From an uncultured Brachyspira sp. (GTDB lineage Bacteria; Spirochaetota; Brachyspiria; Brachyspirales; Brachyspiraceae), in contig NZ_CALXKQ010000004.1 of the NCBI RefSeq assembly GCF_944388875.1, positions 1 to 64,000 on the forward strand: DNA of 64,000 nt, in the 5' to 3' direction. A program made the position numbers and the translations under genes. Below the pieces are notes generated by a model, which saw only the letters and a list, made by a program, of their open reading frames with translations, made no database searches and was not told the origin of the DNA. Of the stretch, positions 1 through 9,377 are shown in pieces (position 1 is the first letter of the stretch; each line of letters starts with the position of its first letter).

Positions 1-832
1 TCTAATTAATTTTTCTGTTTAATAAAAAAAGCAAGCCCGCCCAAGTTATTATTAGATTTAAAATTCATTAACGCACGGTAAACAAAATTTTTTAATATAA
101 TAAAATTTGAATAGCATATAGATTTATATTTTTAATTTTACTCTGCGTGCGGTGAATAAAGACTCAAATTTAAAAATGCTTGGGTGGGTAGTGCTGTAAC
201 TGTTTGAAGCCAAAAAAATAATAATATAAAGATTACCAATGATATTAAAAACCTAAAGGGTGGGAAAATGTAAGTAAATTTTAAAAATTAATTACATACC
301 CCGCCCTTATAAATTTACTGCTTTTATAAAAAAAGCATTCTAATTAATTTTTCTGTTTAATAAAAAAAGCAAGCCCGCCCAAGTTATTATTAGATTTAAA
401 ATTCATTAACGCACGGTAAACAAAATTTTTTAATATAATAAAATTTGAATAGCATATAGATTTATATTTTTAATTTTACTCTGCGTGCGGTGAATAAAGA
501 CTCAAATTTAAAAATGCTTGGGTGGGTAGTGCTGTAACTGTTTGAAGCCAAAAAAATAATAATATAAAGATTACCAATGATATTAAAAACCTAAAGGGTG
601 GGAAAATGTAAGTAAATTTTAAAAATTAATTACATACCCCGCCCTTATAAATTTACTGCTTTTATAAAAAAAGCATTCTAATTAATTTTTCTGTTTAATA
701 AAAAAAGCAAGCCCGCCCAAGTTATTATTAGATTTAAAATTCATTAACGCACGGTAAACAAAATTTTTTAATATAATAAAATTTGAATAGCATATAGATT
801 TACATTTTTAATTTTATTCTGCGTGCGGTATT
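1..832. repeat. 338-bp tandem array of the dispersed intergenic repeat
   Basis: Units start at 1, 339 and 677 (period 338 bp). Two are complete and nearly identical; the third stops after the CTGCGTGCGGT motif near 830 and has a few substitutions. Each unit holds GCCCGCCCAAG, then CGCACGG, CTGCGTGCGG and CTTGGGTGGG, which form a nested inverted repeat. A second pair follows, AAGGGTGGG...ATGTAA against TTACAT...CCGCCCTT. There is no coding frame. The array begins at the window edge, so it may extend upstream. Confidence 0.9.
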
Positions 833-902
833 TCACAAAACTTGAAATTATCTATTTATTTTATAAAATAAAAATACTTTATAAAATATAAGGAAATAAA
901 AA

Positions 903-1190
903 ATGAAATTCGCTTATTTAATAATGGATAAAATTTTTGACAGTAAAAAAGATAGAGCTTTTATACATAATGGGGTTTCTCAAATTATAGGTGTATCAGA
1001 TATTGAAGAAGCCTGTAAAATTGCAAAACAGCTGCAAAATGAAGGCATTAACTGTATAGAATTATGCGGAGGATTTAGAGAAGAAGGAGCGAGAAAAATA
1101 ATAGAGGCTACAGAAAATAAAATAGCAGTTGGTTTCGTCATACATTTAGAAGAACAAAATGATATTTATGCTAAATTATTCGGTAAATAA
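903..1190 (+). CDS. small DUF6506-like protein
   Basis: This is a 95-residue soluble protein without signal peptide or membrane segment, preceded by AAGGAA about 8 bases before the ATG. It begins KFAYLIMD and contains IELCGGFREEGARKI, a pattern I associate with the DUF6506 family of about 100 residues; the family name is from memory and the function is unknown. It starts about 70 bases after the tandem repeat array and is convergent with the small membrane protein at 1195, with only 4 bases between their ends. Confidence 0.6.
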   Translation: MKFAYLIMDKIFDSKKDRAFIHNGVSQIIGVSDIEEACKIAKQLQNEGINCIELCGGFREEGARKIIEATENKIAVGFVIHLEEQNDIYAKLFGK

Positions 1191-1194
1191 AAAT

Positions 1195-1395
1195 TTAAGA
1201 ATTAGATTTATACATAAAACCAGCAACTATAACTATAATACCTATAAGCATAGTAAAAGGTGCCAAAAATCCCATAAATCCCTCAGGATGCTGTCCTACC
1301 ATTGCTATAAATAGGAAACTTAAGGCAAATATTATAAGCCCTATTATTAATATAATTAAATTCTGTTTTGAAAGTTTATCGTGATTATTTACCAT
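1195..1395 (-). CDS. small two-helix membrane protein
   Basis: The product has 66 residues: a short polar N-terminus (MVNNHDKLSKQN), then two hydrophobic segments at about residues 13-32 and 41-60, and a polar C-terminus. It is probably an inner-membrane protein with both ends in the cytoplasm. I do not recognise a family. It lies between the tRNA-Leu gene and the convergent gene at 903-1190. Support for it being real is an intact frame, plausible membrane topology and lack of overlap. Confidence 0.55.
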   Translation of the reverse strand: MVNNHDKLSKQNLIILIIGLIIFALSFLFIAMVGQHPEGFMGFLAPFTMLIGIIVIVAGFMYKSNS

Positions 1396-1462
1396 AGTTT
1401 ATTATACAAAAAAAGTTCATAGCTTAATAGCCATAAACCTTATATCTCTCCATTTTAGTTTT

Positions 1463-1547
1463 TGCTCGGGGCCGGAATCGAACCGGCACGGTCACAAGGA
1501 CCAGCAGATTTTAAATCTGCTATGTCTACCAATTCCATCACCCGAGC
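1463..1547 (-). tRNA. tRNA-Leu (anticodon UAA)
   Basis: Read on the minus strand, the acceptor arm is GCTCGGG paired with CCCGAGC. The D arm carries TGGTAGAC, the anticodon stem is GCAGA/TCTGC with loop TTTAAAA (anticodon TAA), and a long variable arm (TGGTCCTTGTGACC) marks a class II tRNA. The T arm is CCGGTTCGATTCCGG. The 3' CCA is not encoded, as the next bases are AAA. Confidence 0.95.
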
Positions 1548-1813
1548 TGGTAGTTGCTGTATATGTTATCATAAACATTAAAAAAGTCAAGTATTTATAA
1601 TAAAATATTTGTTTAGTAGTATGAGTTTTTAGACACTTTTTAATAAAATTAAAGACCTTTTCAAAAATGTTAAGTAAATATTTTCTAACGTAATTTTTAT
1701 AATTTAGACTATATTTATAAATTTTTATTTTAACTCCCACCCTCTAAGATTTATTAATCTTATTTTTATATTAATAAATTTTATTTATATTTAAAATTCC
1801 AATTTATATTATT

Positions 1814-2290
1814 AGCACCCGCCCAAGTTTTATTTAAATTTGGAATATTATATAACGCACGCAAAATAAAATTAAAAATACATATTTTATTTGCAATTCT
1901 AATTTTACTATATTATAAAATTTTATTCTTCGTGCGGTAAGTTGATTATAAATTTAAACATCACTTGGGAGGGAGTGCTTTTTTTAATTAAGCCAAAAAG
2001 TTAATATAAACTTTATTTTCAGAAAAAATAAAAAAGCATAAAGGGCGGGGTATGTAATTAATTTTTTAAAACTTAAATTAAATTTGCCCACCCTATAGGC
2101 TTTCAATCTCATTTATCATTTATAATGTATTTTTATTTATAAAAAATTTACTATTATTTTAGCTGCCCGCCCAAGTTTTATTTAAATTTGGAATATTATA
2201 TAACGCACGCAAAATAAAATTAAAAATATGTATTTTGTTTGCAATTCTAATTTTTATATATTATTATAATTTAGTTTACCGTGCGTTAAA
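1814..2290. repeat. dispersed intergenic repeat, one full and one partial copy
   Basis: This fills the gap between the tRNA and phoH. Copy one (about 1814-2107) has CCCGCCCAAG, AACGCACGC, CGTGCGG, CACTTGGGAGGG, then AAGGGCGGGGTATG and GCCCACCCT. A second partial copy (about 2163-2290) has CTGCCCGCCCAAG, AACGCACGC and CCGTGCGTT only. The two left halves share a long identical stretch, so the second arose by local duplication. No gene is visible here. Confidence 0.85.
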
Positions 2291-2323
2291 TATATTATCA
2301 ATATAATTTGCACTTGTTTATTG

Positions 2324-3679
2324 CTATAATACATTAGCAGCAAGCTCAGCAAGTTTTGAACGCTCTCCTTTTTCAAGCGTAACAGTACCGCTTAATACTT
2401 CCGCTTTTGTTCTATCTATTAAATAAGTAAGCCCATTGTTCCTCTCATCCAAATACGGAGTATCTATCTGATGAATGTCGCCTGTAAAAACTATTTTTGT
2501 ACCCTCACCTGCTCTAGTTATAATAGTTTTTATTTCATGCGGAGTTAGGTTCTGAGCTTCATCTACTATAAAATATATTTTGTTCAAACTTCTTCCTCTA
2601 ATGTATGCCAAAGGAGAGATGACTATCTTTTCATTTTCAAGCATTTTTTTAATGTTTTTACTTTCATCGCTGTCATCAGAATGTACATGCTGTATAACTG
2701 AAAGATTATCAAATAAAGGCTGCATATAAGGGTCTAATTTGCTGTTAATATCCCCCGGAAGAAAACCCAAATCCTTATTAGAAAGAGCTACTACAGGACG
2801 AGCTAAAAGTATTTGCCTGTACTCTCTTCTCTTTGCCAAAGCAGCAGCAAGTGCTAGAAGCGTTTTACCAGTACCTGCCTTACCCATTATAGTAACTAAA
2901 GGTATATCATTGTCAAGTAAAACGTCCAAAGCCATAGCCTGCTCTTCATTTCTAGGCTTTATACCATAAGCATCTATATTAGTGTCAACATGAACTATTG
3001 TTTTTGTATCATCCTTATATTTACCTATTACTGCCTCATCTTCTTCTTTCACTCTATAGCAGAAATATGTATTAGGATATACAGAATGCTCTCCTTTTAC
3101 AGCTATCTCTTTATTTTCATTAAGCTCTTTTATATAAATACTAGCATTATCCCCTGATATGCTTTCTATACCTGTAAAAAGTGATGATAATTTTTCTATT
3201 TTGTCAGTATTATAATCCTGAGTATCAATACCTAAACTTCTTGCCTTCATCCTCATATTAATATCTTTTGTTATAAGAATTACTCTATGACTCTCACATT
3301 TAATATTATAGGCACATGACAGTATCTTATGATCTGGAATATTACCTGAAAATATTTTTTTAAACTCTTCTCGCTCTTCATTATTAACATCAACAAATAC
3401 TTTACTTTTATTATCAAGTAAAGCACCTTTTTTAAATATATCTTTAACTCCTTCAGTTTTTTCATTTTTTTCTACTATCACATCAAGTTCTCTTATGAAC
3501 TCTCTTGCATTAAAATTGATTGTATCGCTTCCTTTTTTGAATTTATCAACTTCTTCCAAAACTGTAATAGGTATAACTATATTTGTTTCCTCAAAAGAAA
3601 ATATTGATTTAAAGTCATGCAGTATTACATTGGTATCAAATACGAATACTTTTTTATTAGGTATGAAATTTTCTGTCAT
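2324..3679 (-). CDS. phoH: PhoH family protein with N-terminal PIN domain
   Basis: This 451-residue protein is a fusion of a PIN-type nuclease domain and a PhoH ATPase domain, the YlaK/PhoH2 arrangement. The PIN domain starts VFDTNVILHD (residues 12-21) with its acidic metal-binding residues. The C-terminal half carries Walker A GKAGTGKT (about residue 266) and Walker B IYFIVDEAQN, followed by FTGD. PhoH2 proteins are ATP-dependent RNA helicase/ribonucleases of RNA turnover; activity here is inferred from the family. AAAGGA lies upstream of the ATG. The gene stands alone, and the repeat follows its 3' end closely. Confidence 0.93.
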   Translation of the reverse strand: MTENFIPNKKVFVFDTNVILHDFKSIFSFEETNIVIPITVLEEVDKFKKGSDTINFNAREFIRELDVIVEKNEKTEGVKDIFKKGALLDNKSKVFVDVNNEEREEFKKIFSGNIPDHKILSCAYNIKCESHRVILITKDINMRMKARSLGIDTQDYNTDKIEKLSSLFTGIESISGDNASIYIKELNENKEIAVKGEHSVYPNTYFCYRVKEEDEAVIGKYKDDTKTIVHVDTNIDAYGIKPRNEEQAMALDVLLDNDIPLVTIMGKAGTGKTLLALAAALAKRREYRQILLARPVVALSNKDLGFLPGDINSKLDPYMQPLFDNLSVIQHVHSDDSDESKNIKKMLENEKIVISPLAYIRGRSLNKIYFIVDEAQNLTPHEIKTIITRAGEGTKIVFTGDIHQIDTPYLDERNNGLTYLIDRTKAEVLSGTVTLEKGERSKLAELAANVL

Positions 3680-3800
3680 TTAAAATCCTTTTATTGATTT
3701 TTAAAGCATAATTCTTTAATGCTATATAATAAGTATTATACAAAAGAATAAAAAATGCAAATACTATAAAGCCTATTTTTTTGTTTTAATCTATTCAAAC

Positions 3801-3828
3801 TTGACAATATAAGCAAATGTAGTATTAT
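3801..3828 (+). promoter_or_regulatory. sigma-70-type promoter for the DUF4241 gene
   Basis: TTGACA at 3801-3806 and TATTAT at 3823-3828 are separated by 16 bases. The predicted start of transcription is near 3835. The ribosome binding site AAGGAG (3849-3854) and ATG at 3864 follow. Confidence 0.65.
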
Positions 3829-3863
3829 TTTTTGTGATAAATCCGCTTAAGGAGAACATATTT

Positions 3864-4580
3864 ATGGATAAAAAATTCAAAGAACAATTTGATAAAGTTA
3901 AACACTTGCTTGTGCCTATTTTCGATTTGGATACAGCATTTAGAAATAAAGAGTTTAATAATATAAAATTAGATGTTCTTGAAATAGGTGAAGTTAATCT
4001 TACAAGCGGAAAAATAATAGCATGCGATCCTTTAGCTTATTTATATGAAGATGAAATATGTCCTTTCATTCAAACTGTAAAGCCTAATAAATATAATGTG
4101 TCGCTCCTTATTATAGAAGATGAAGAAAGAATTGCTATGGCAAAAATTTCTTTCACGAATAGAGAGCCTAAAAGATATGAGCTTGCTGTAACTGGAGAAG
4201 AAGATTTATCAGAAGTAGAAGAAAATGAGTTTTTTGGATATCCTGTAGATGCAGGTATGGGATGCGTATGTGATGAAGATGCTGCTAAAAAATATATTAT
4301 TTATGAAAAAGAATTAGAAAAAGACAATGAAGATTTTGATAACAGATACGATGATTTATTTGCAGATTTACTAGAAGAGAATGCAAAGAAATATCCTAAA
4401 TATCAGTCTGAATATGGAGATTGGCTTAATTGGAATATTCCAAATTCCGATTCAAATATAGTATTATTTTCAAGCGGATACGGAGATGGTTATTATCCTT
4501 CATATTTTGCATACGATGAAAATAATGATATATGTGCATTTTATACCATATTCATAGATTTGAATGATGATGAGGAATGA
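3864..4580 (+). CDS. DUF4241 domain-containing protein
   Basis: This is a 238-residue, acidic cytosolic protein. The motif GYPVDAGMGC (about residue 140) is the hallmark of DUF4241, a widespread family of unknown function whose members often occur as single genes or beside toxin-immunity loci. The C-terminus has the family's SSGYGDGYYPSYF segment. The GTG at 3834 is in frame, but AAGGAG at 3849-3854 fits the ATG at 3864 and the promoter start makes the GTG too early. It converges on the EamA gene with no gap between stop codons. Confidence 0.8.
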   Translation: MDKKFKEQFDKVKHLLVPIFDLDTAFRNKEFNNIKLDVLEIGEVNLTSGKIIACDPLAYLYEDEICPFIQTVKPNKYNVSLLIIEDEERIAMAKISFTNREPKRYELAVTGEEDLSEVEENEFFGYPVDAGMGCVCDEDAAKKYIIYEKELEKDNEDFDNRYDDLFADLLEENAKKYPKYQSEYGDWLNWNIPNSDSNIVLFSSGYGDGYYPSYFAYDENNDICAFYTIFIDLNDDEE

Positions 4581-5006
4581 TTATAAAGTTATAATCAAAG
4601 TTCCTGCTGTAATCATTATAATACCTATTATAACTTTTAGAGTTAAAGCTTCTTTTAAGAATATTGCAGCCATTATTATTGTAAATACTAAAGAAAGTTT
4701 ATCTATTACCGCAACTTTATTAACCTCTCCTATCTGCAATGCTTTAAAATAAAACAGCCATGACAATCCAGTTGCTATACCAGAAAGTATTATAAATATA
4801 AGTGTTTTTCTATCAATGTTTTTCAATGATTCTATTGTATTAATAGAATTAACTGAATTAATATAAAAAACTACAATCCAAGACATGATTAGAATTACTA
4901 TTGTTCTTATTGCTGTTGCTAAATTTGAATTGATATTTGAAAGCCCTATTTTTACAAGTATTGCAGTCATTGCGGCAAATATAGAAGATAAAAAAGCATA
5001 TAACAT
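4581..5006 (-). CDS. EamA-type (DMT) membrane transporter, single domain
   Basis: The product has 141 residues and four to five hydrophobic segments, matching one EamA repeat (about 135 residues) rather than the usual two. The first segment starts LYAFLSSIFAAMTAILVKIG and the last is LKVIIGIIMITAGTLII; the conserved LSWLFYFKALQIGEVNKVAVIDK lies between. Single-repeat members act as dimers in the inner membrane. The substrate is unknown. The stop codon abuts that of the convergent DUF4241 gene. Confidence 0.85.
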   Translation of the reverse strand: MLYAFLSSIFAAMTAILVKIGLSNINSNLATAIRTIVILIMSWIVVFYINSVNSINTIESLKNIDRKTLIFIILSGIATGLSWLFYFKALQIGEVNKVAVIDKLSLVFTIIMAAIFLKEALTLKVIIGIIMITAGTLIITL

Positions 5007-5138
5007 ATTTTAATCCTTTAATATAGTGAGATTTATATTATACAAAATACTTAAAAAAATTAAAATTATAATATTTTTCTTGATTTTTTAATGAAAATAT
5101 TATAGCCTATTATATAGTTAAGAAAAGGAGTAATCCTT

Positions 5139-5681
5139 ATGAATAAAAAGATTCCAATAATAATTGCTGCAGCTGCTGTTATCACTGTATCAAGTGCATT
5201 AATTGTATTTAAAAGAAAAAATAAAAAGATTCTTCATCTTAAAAGTTATGACGGCAGGTTTGTCATAGAGTTTCCTGATGAATGGAAAGCTTCTAAAGAA
5301 CAAAATGAATTAAATGAAAATTCAAATCTAGAGGCTGTTAATAATAAAAAAGGAATATGCTTTATAATGTTTTCAAAACATAAAAATGAATTAAATAATA
5401 TAAATTTGTATGAATATAATAAAACTATTTTTAATAGTATAAAAGAAGAAAATATCATATCAAGCAGAAAAATAAATATTAATAATAAAACTATGTATGC
5501 AACAGAATTTAATTCTTATTATGAGAATATGCTTATACATTATATTCTATATACATTAGAAACAGAGAATTATTTTCATCAGGTAATGGCTGCACTTATA
5601 AATAATAATTTAAAAATTAAAAAAGATAAAGTACAGTTTAATACAATAAATAATATTTTATCAACATTGAAAGAGATTTAA
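5139..5681 (+). CDS. membrane-anchored protein of unknown function
   Basis: The 180-residue product has an N-terminal hydrophobic segment (about residues 5-23) followed by RKNKK, so it is probably tethered to the membrane with an external C-terminal part. That part begins with LKSYDGRFVIEFPDEWKAS, a pattern resembling PsbP/DcrB-like folds, but I cannot confirm this. AAAAGGAG lies 10 bases before the ATG. It is the first of three closely spaced co-directional genes; the next starts 7 bases after its stop. Confidence 0.7.
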   Translation: MNKKIPIIIAAAAVITVSSALIVFKRKNKKILHLKSYDGRFVIEFPDEWKASKEQNELNENSNLEAVNNKKGICFIMFSKHKNELNNINLYEYNKTIFNSIKEENIISSRKININNKTMYATEFNSYYENMLIHYILYTLETENYFHQVMAALINNNLKIKKDKVQFNTINNILSTLKEI

Positions 5682-5688
5682 GAATTTA

Positions 5689-6117
5689 ATGAGAAAAAAT
5701 ACTTTAATAATAATATTTCTGCTTTTATCGGTATCTATAATATACGGAGAGCAAAAAATATTTATATCCGCCAAATTAAAAGGAAATGATTTACGCAAAG
5801 AAATAATTAAATGGGTGAAAAATAAAGCTGGGAACAATAAATTTAACAGCTATGATAATGGACTTGTATATTTATTTTATGTATCAAATAACATTATAGA
5901 TAATAATTCATTATGTTTTGATATAAACTTTCATATAGAATACGATAAATTTATAGTTGATTTTTCAAATATAAAATTATTAAATAATGAAACAGGCGAT
6001 GCAGAAAAATTAAAATTCAGTATTTGGTCTACTCTTACAAACAGCGGATGGTTTAGAGAATATAATGATACTATAACTATGCTGGTAGAAGAGTTAGAAA
6101 ATATTATAAAATTATAA
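5689..6117 (+). CDS. secreted protein of unknown function
   Basis: The 142-residue protein has a clear signal peptide: KNTLIIIFLLLSVSIIYG with a probable cleavage before EQK. The mature part of about 120 residues has no motif I recognise. It starts 7 bases after the preceding gene and is followed 16 bases later by the AddB-like nuclease, so the three are probably co-transcribed. Confidence 0.65.
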   Translation: MRKNTLIIIFLLLSVSIIYGEQKIFISAKLKGNDLRKEIIKWVKNKAGNNKFNSYDNGLVYLFYVSNNIIDNNSLCFDINFHIEYDKFIVDFSNIKLLNNETGDAEKLKFSIWSTLTNSGWFREYNDTITMLVEELENIIKL

Positions 6118-6133
6118 TAAGTGATGAGAATAT

Positions 6134-9100
6134 ATGCAAGAGTTAATTTTATTTCCAAATAATAAAGCTAAAAATAATTACTTAAAAGACAGATATAATT
6201 ATTATACATTAGATATAAGCAATTATAAAACCCTTCATCAATTTTATAAAATACATTTTGATAATTTTCAATCAAATTATAATAGAGAAAATGGAAAAAA
6301 ATATGCCGAGCCTTCAATAGCCGTTATAAATATGCATACAGCATTAAATGAATATGTGAAACAGAATAAAAAGTCTTTAATATCAAAACAGAATATTACT
6401 TATGAACTTGCTGATACTTTATACAAAACTATGGAAGAAATTGCATTTGCTGAGCTTATATCAGAAAATAAAAAATTATGCTGTGAATACAACAATTTAA
6501 AAGAAATAAAAGAAATAATAGATATATACAAAAATATAAATGATGAAAATAATTTGCTGGATCAGTTTGACACTTTTGAACTGTTTTTAAAAGCTATAGA
6601 AAATAAAGAAATAGACTCTCTTAATGATTACAGTAAAATAATAATATACAATTTTGAAAAGATACCTCCTATACATTCAGTTTTTCTTGATAGTATAATA
6701 AATCATTATAATATAAGCGTAGAAGTTATTATGCCTTATGATATGAGCAGGCATTTTAAGCATTATAAAATGTTTTTTCGTTCAATAGATAATTTAAAAG
6801 TAAATAAAATATCAAATTTTTCAAATGCTTTGATAGAAAAGAAGAGCTTAAATAATTACAAAAATAATATTAAATTCATATCAGGCTTCGGAGCAAAACA
6901 GGAGGCTGATACTGTTATTGATGAGGTAATTAAATTAATAAATAACGGTACACCTTTATACGATATAGGCATAATTTTTTCGAATATACAAAAATACAAT
7001 GAAATAATTTCTAATAAATTAAAAGAATGCGGCATTAAGTTTAATGAAAGAAGAGCCAGCTTTTTATGGAAAGTTCCTATTATACCAGTATTAACTTCTA
7101 TATTTTTAATATTAGACAGTTATGACGGTGAAATAGATGTGGACATTTTAATAAAAATATTATCATCATCATATATTCAAAATATAAAAGGAATAAATCC
7201 ATATAATATAAGAGATTTAATATATGCTTCTAATTCTGAAGAAATATTTTCAAAGATGTCTTTATGTGAGTTTAAAATGAAGATATCAAAAAAATTCTCT
7301 TCTAATAAAGAAGCGGCAGATTCTATAATAGAGTTTCTAAATCTTTTAAATAAATTGGTATCAAAAAAAACTTATAAAGAAATAGGACTTGCTTATATTA
7401 ATATATTAAAATTTCTGAATATTGATTCTATATTTATAGAAGATGAAAATGATTCTGAAAGATTTAATATATTCTACAAATCAAAGGATGATTACTGCTA
7501 TAGAGATAATCAGGCATTATCATTATTTATAGATTTTGTATTGAGAACAGCATGTACTAACAATAAAGAGAATATAAGCCATTTGGATTTTTACACAGCT
7601 TTAAATGTTCTTCTTAGAGATAAATCGCTTATGCTTTCTGATAATAGAGAAACTTCCGTAACTGTAAGCAATATGTATGATGCCAGAGGACTTAGATTTA
7701 AGCATTTATTTATACTTGGAATGAATAATGATTTTTTAGTTAAAAGACCTAATACATTTTTTATAAGCAGTAAATTAAGAGAGTCTGTAAACAAAAAATA
7801 CGGAAAATATATTTTTAATACTCAGCAATTATTATCAGACGGATCTTATGCTTTATTTTTGAATATAATATCATCATGCTTTGAAAACACTAATATTTAT
7901 TTTTCATTTAGATTTAAAGATGAGGATGGAAACCCTGAACTTCCTTTTTATTATATAGAAGATTTATATGATGAACTTTATAATGAGGATTTCAAATTCG
8001 AAACTCTTAAGAAAAACGGACTTATTTATAGAAAAGATTATATACCTAGAGGAGAAAATATACATACAGATAAAGAAAATATTATGAGTGTATTCTTCTA
8101 TAATGAAGCGGAGTATGACATTGATAATTTAGAGGATATAGTAAGAACTGTAGAACATAAAGCAAATAAAAACGGATATAATAATTTTGAAGATAAGCAT
8201 GAAGAGATAAAGAAGTTTTTTAATAATATTTTTAAAGATAGTGTTTCTGTAACAACTTTGCAGTCTGTAATGGAATGCCCTGCTAAATTCTTTTATTCAT
8301 ATTTATTTGAAAAAGATTCTGTAGTATCCAATGTTCAGGGTATAAGCTATATGGAAAAAGGAATCACATATCATAAAATTTTTCAGAATTTCTATGAGAA
8401 AGTAAAAGAAAAAAATAATTCATTAGACTGTTCTCTTAAGGAAAGCGAGTTTAATAATTATAATAATATAGCAAGAGAGGCTATAGAAACTGAGATAGAA
8501 AGACTTAATACATTATATTCCAAAAAGGATTTAAATGATAAGTATTTTATAGAATATAAATTGGATCAGAGTGTAATAAGAGAAGAGGCTTTAAATGTTA
8601 TGAATTCTTTTATAAAAAAAGAGATAAAAGAAAACATAATTAAAGATGAAAATATGGGATATCATTATATACCTTACAGCTTTGAAGAGAGTATAGGAGG
8701 TATAAAAGATGATAATTCAATTATATATTCAAAAGGAAACTTTACAATTAAAATAAAGGGAAGAATAGACAGGATAGATTTCAGTTATGAGGATAAAAAC
8801 TTCAAAATTAAGAACGGTATTAGAATAGTAGATTATAAATCAAGCTATAAATCAGAAAATAGAAAGAAAATAGAAGATGATACGGAGAAAAGAATATATA
8901 TAATAAATACATATTTTCAGCCTATATTATACTTAAAATATATACTCTCTAAATATATAAAGGATGATATAGAAAACAAAATAAAAAACTGCGAGGTTGT
9001 ATTTACTGTGTATAAAGAAAAGGATGTTATTAATGAAGATACTGATATAAATAAAGTATATAATGATAGGGATATGCTCCTTTCTATATGCGGATATATT

Positions 9101-9262
9101 GACAATGGATATAATTTAAATAATTATTTTGATGAAGTTTTTGATGAAATATTAAACGGAAAACTAGTTTACAAGCCAAGCGATAATGCATGCTTACATT
9201 GTTTTAATAGTCAATATTGTGATTTTTATAACGGAATTACTGCAGAAGAAAATTTATATTAA
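6134..9262 (+). CDS. AddB/RecB-like PD-(D/E)XK nuclease with iron-sulfur cluster motif
   Basis: The 1042-residue protein has an N-terminal region resembling an inactivated UvrD-type helicase (no Walker A motif) and a C-terminal RecB-family nuclease. The nuclease (about residues 710-1035) shows GxxxH in GITYHKIF, the acidic residue in RIDRIDF, DYKSS, and Q in FQPILYLKY. Cysteines in MECPAKFF, CLHC and YCDFY fit the four-Cys iron-sulfur staple of AddB. By analogy it is the AddB subunit of a helicase-nuclease for double-strand break repair. No AddA partner is in the window, and the two genes upstream are unrelated small secreted proteins. Confidence 0.85.
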   Translation: MQELILFPNNKAKNNYLKDRYNYYTLDISNYKTLHQFYKIHFDNFQSNYNRENGKKYAEPSIAVINMHTALNEYVKQNKKSLISKQNITYELADTLYKTMEEIAFAELISENKKLCCEYNNLKEIKEIIDIYKNINDENNLLDQFDTFELFLKAIENKEIDSLNDYSKIIIYNFEKIPPIHSVFLDSIINHYNISVEVIMPYDMSRHFKHYKMFFRSIDNLKVNKISNFSNALIEKKSLNNYKNNIKFISGFGAKQEADTVIDEVIKLINNGTPLYDIGIIFSNIQKYNEIISNKLKECGIKFNERRASFLWKVPIIPVLTSIFLILDSYDGEIDVDILIKILSSSYIQNIKGINPYNIRDLIYASNSEEIFSKMSLCEFKMKISKKFSSNKEAADSIIEFLNLLNKLVSKKTYKEIGLAYINILKFLNIDSIFIEDENDSERFNIFYKSKDDYCYRDNQALSLFIDFVLRTACTNNKENISHLDFYTALNVLLRDKSLMLSDNRETSVTVSNMYDARGLRFKHLFILGMNNDFLVKRPNTFFISSKLRESVNKKYGKYIFNTQQLLSDGSYALFLNIISSCFENTNIYFSFRFKDEDGNPELPFYYIEDLYDELYNEDFKFETLKKNGLIYRKDYIPRGENIHTDKENIMSVFFYNEAEYDIDNLEDIVRTVEHKANKNGYNNFEDKHEEIKKFFNNIFKDSVSVTTLQSVMECPAKFFYSYLFEKDSVVSNVQGISYMEKGITYHKIFQNFYEKVKEKNNSLDCSLKESEFNNYNNIAREAIETEIERLNTLYSKKDLNDKYFIEYKLDQSVIREEALNVMNSFIKKEIKENIIKDENMGYHYIPYSFEESIGGIKDDNSIIYSKGNFTIKIKGRIDRIDFSYEDKNFKIKNGIRIVDYKSSYKSENRKKIEDDTEKRIYIINTYFQPILYLKYILSKYIKDDIENKIKNCEVVFTVYKEKDVINEDTDINKVYNDRDMLLSICGYIDNGYNLNNYFDEVFDEILNGKLVYKPSDNACLHCFNSQYCDFYNGITAEENLY

Positions 9263-9307
9263 TTAGATATTTTCATTCTACTTAAAGATTCATATATTGT
9301 ATAATCT

Positions 9308-9346
9308 TTGACTTTTTGATTTAAAATTATATACTATATAGTATAT
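9308..9346 (+). promoter_or_regulatory. alcohol dehydrogenase promoter with palindrome over the -10
   Basis: TTGACT (9308-9313) and TATACT (9330-9335) are 16 bases apart. The -10 lies inside a perfect 18-base palindrome at 9329-9346 (half-site ATATACTAT). AAAAAGGAG at about 9362-9369 precedes the ATG at 9378. The palindrome is a possible operator; it is AT-only except for one C:G pair in each half, so it may be fortuitous. Confidence 0.6.
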
Positions 9347-9377
9347 AAAAATAAAAACTAAAAAAGGAGTATAAAAT

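Noticed and set aside
1-832. CRISPR array
   Set aside because: The units are 338 bp and almost identical throughout; there are no short repeats with variable spacers and no cas genes.
1492-1740. 82-residue open frame on the minus strand over the tRNA
   Set aside because: It overlaps the tRNA-Leu gene in an AT-rich stretch, has no binding site and no protein-like pattern.
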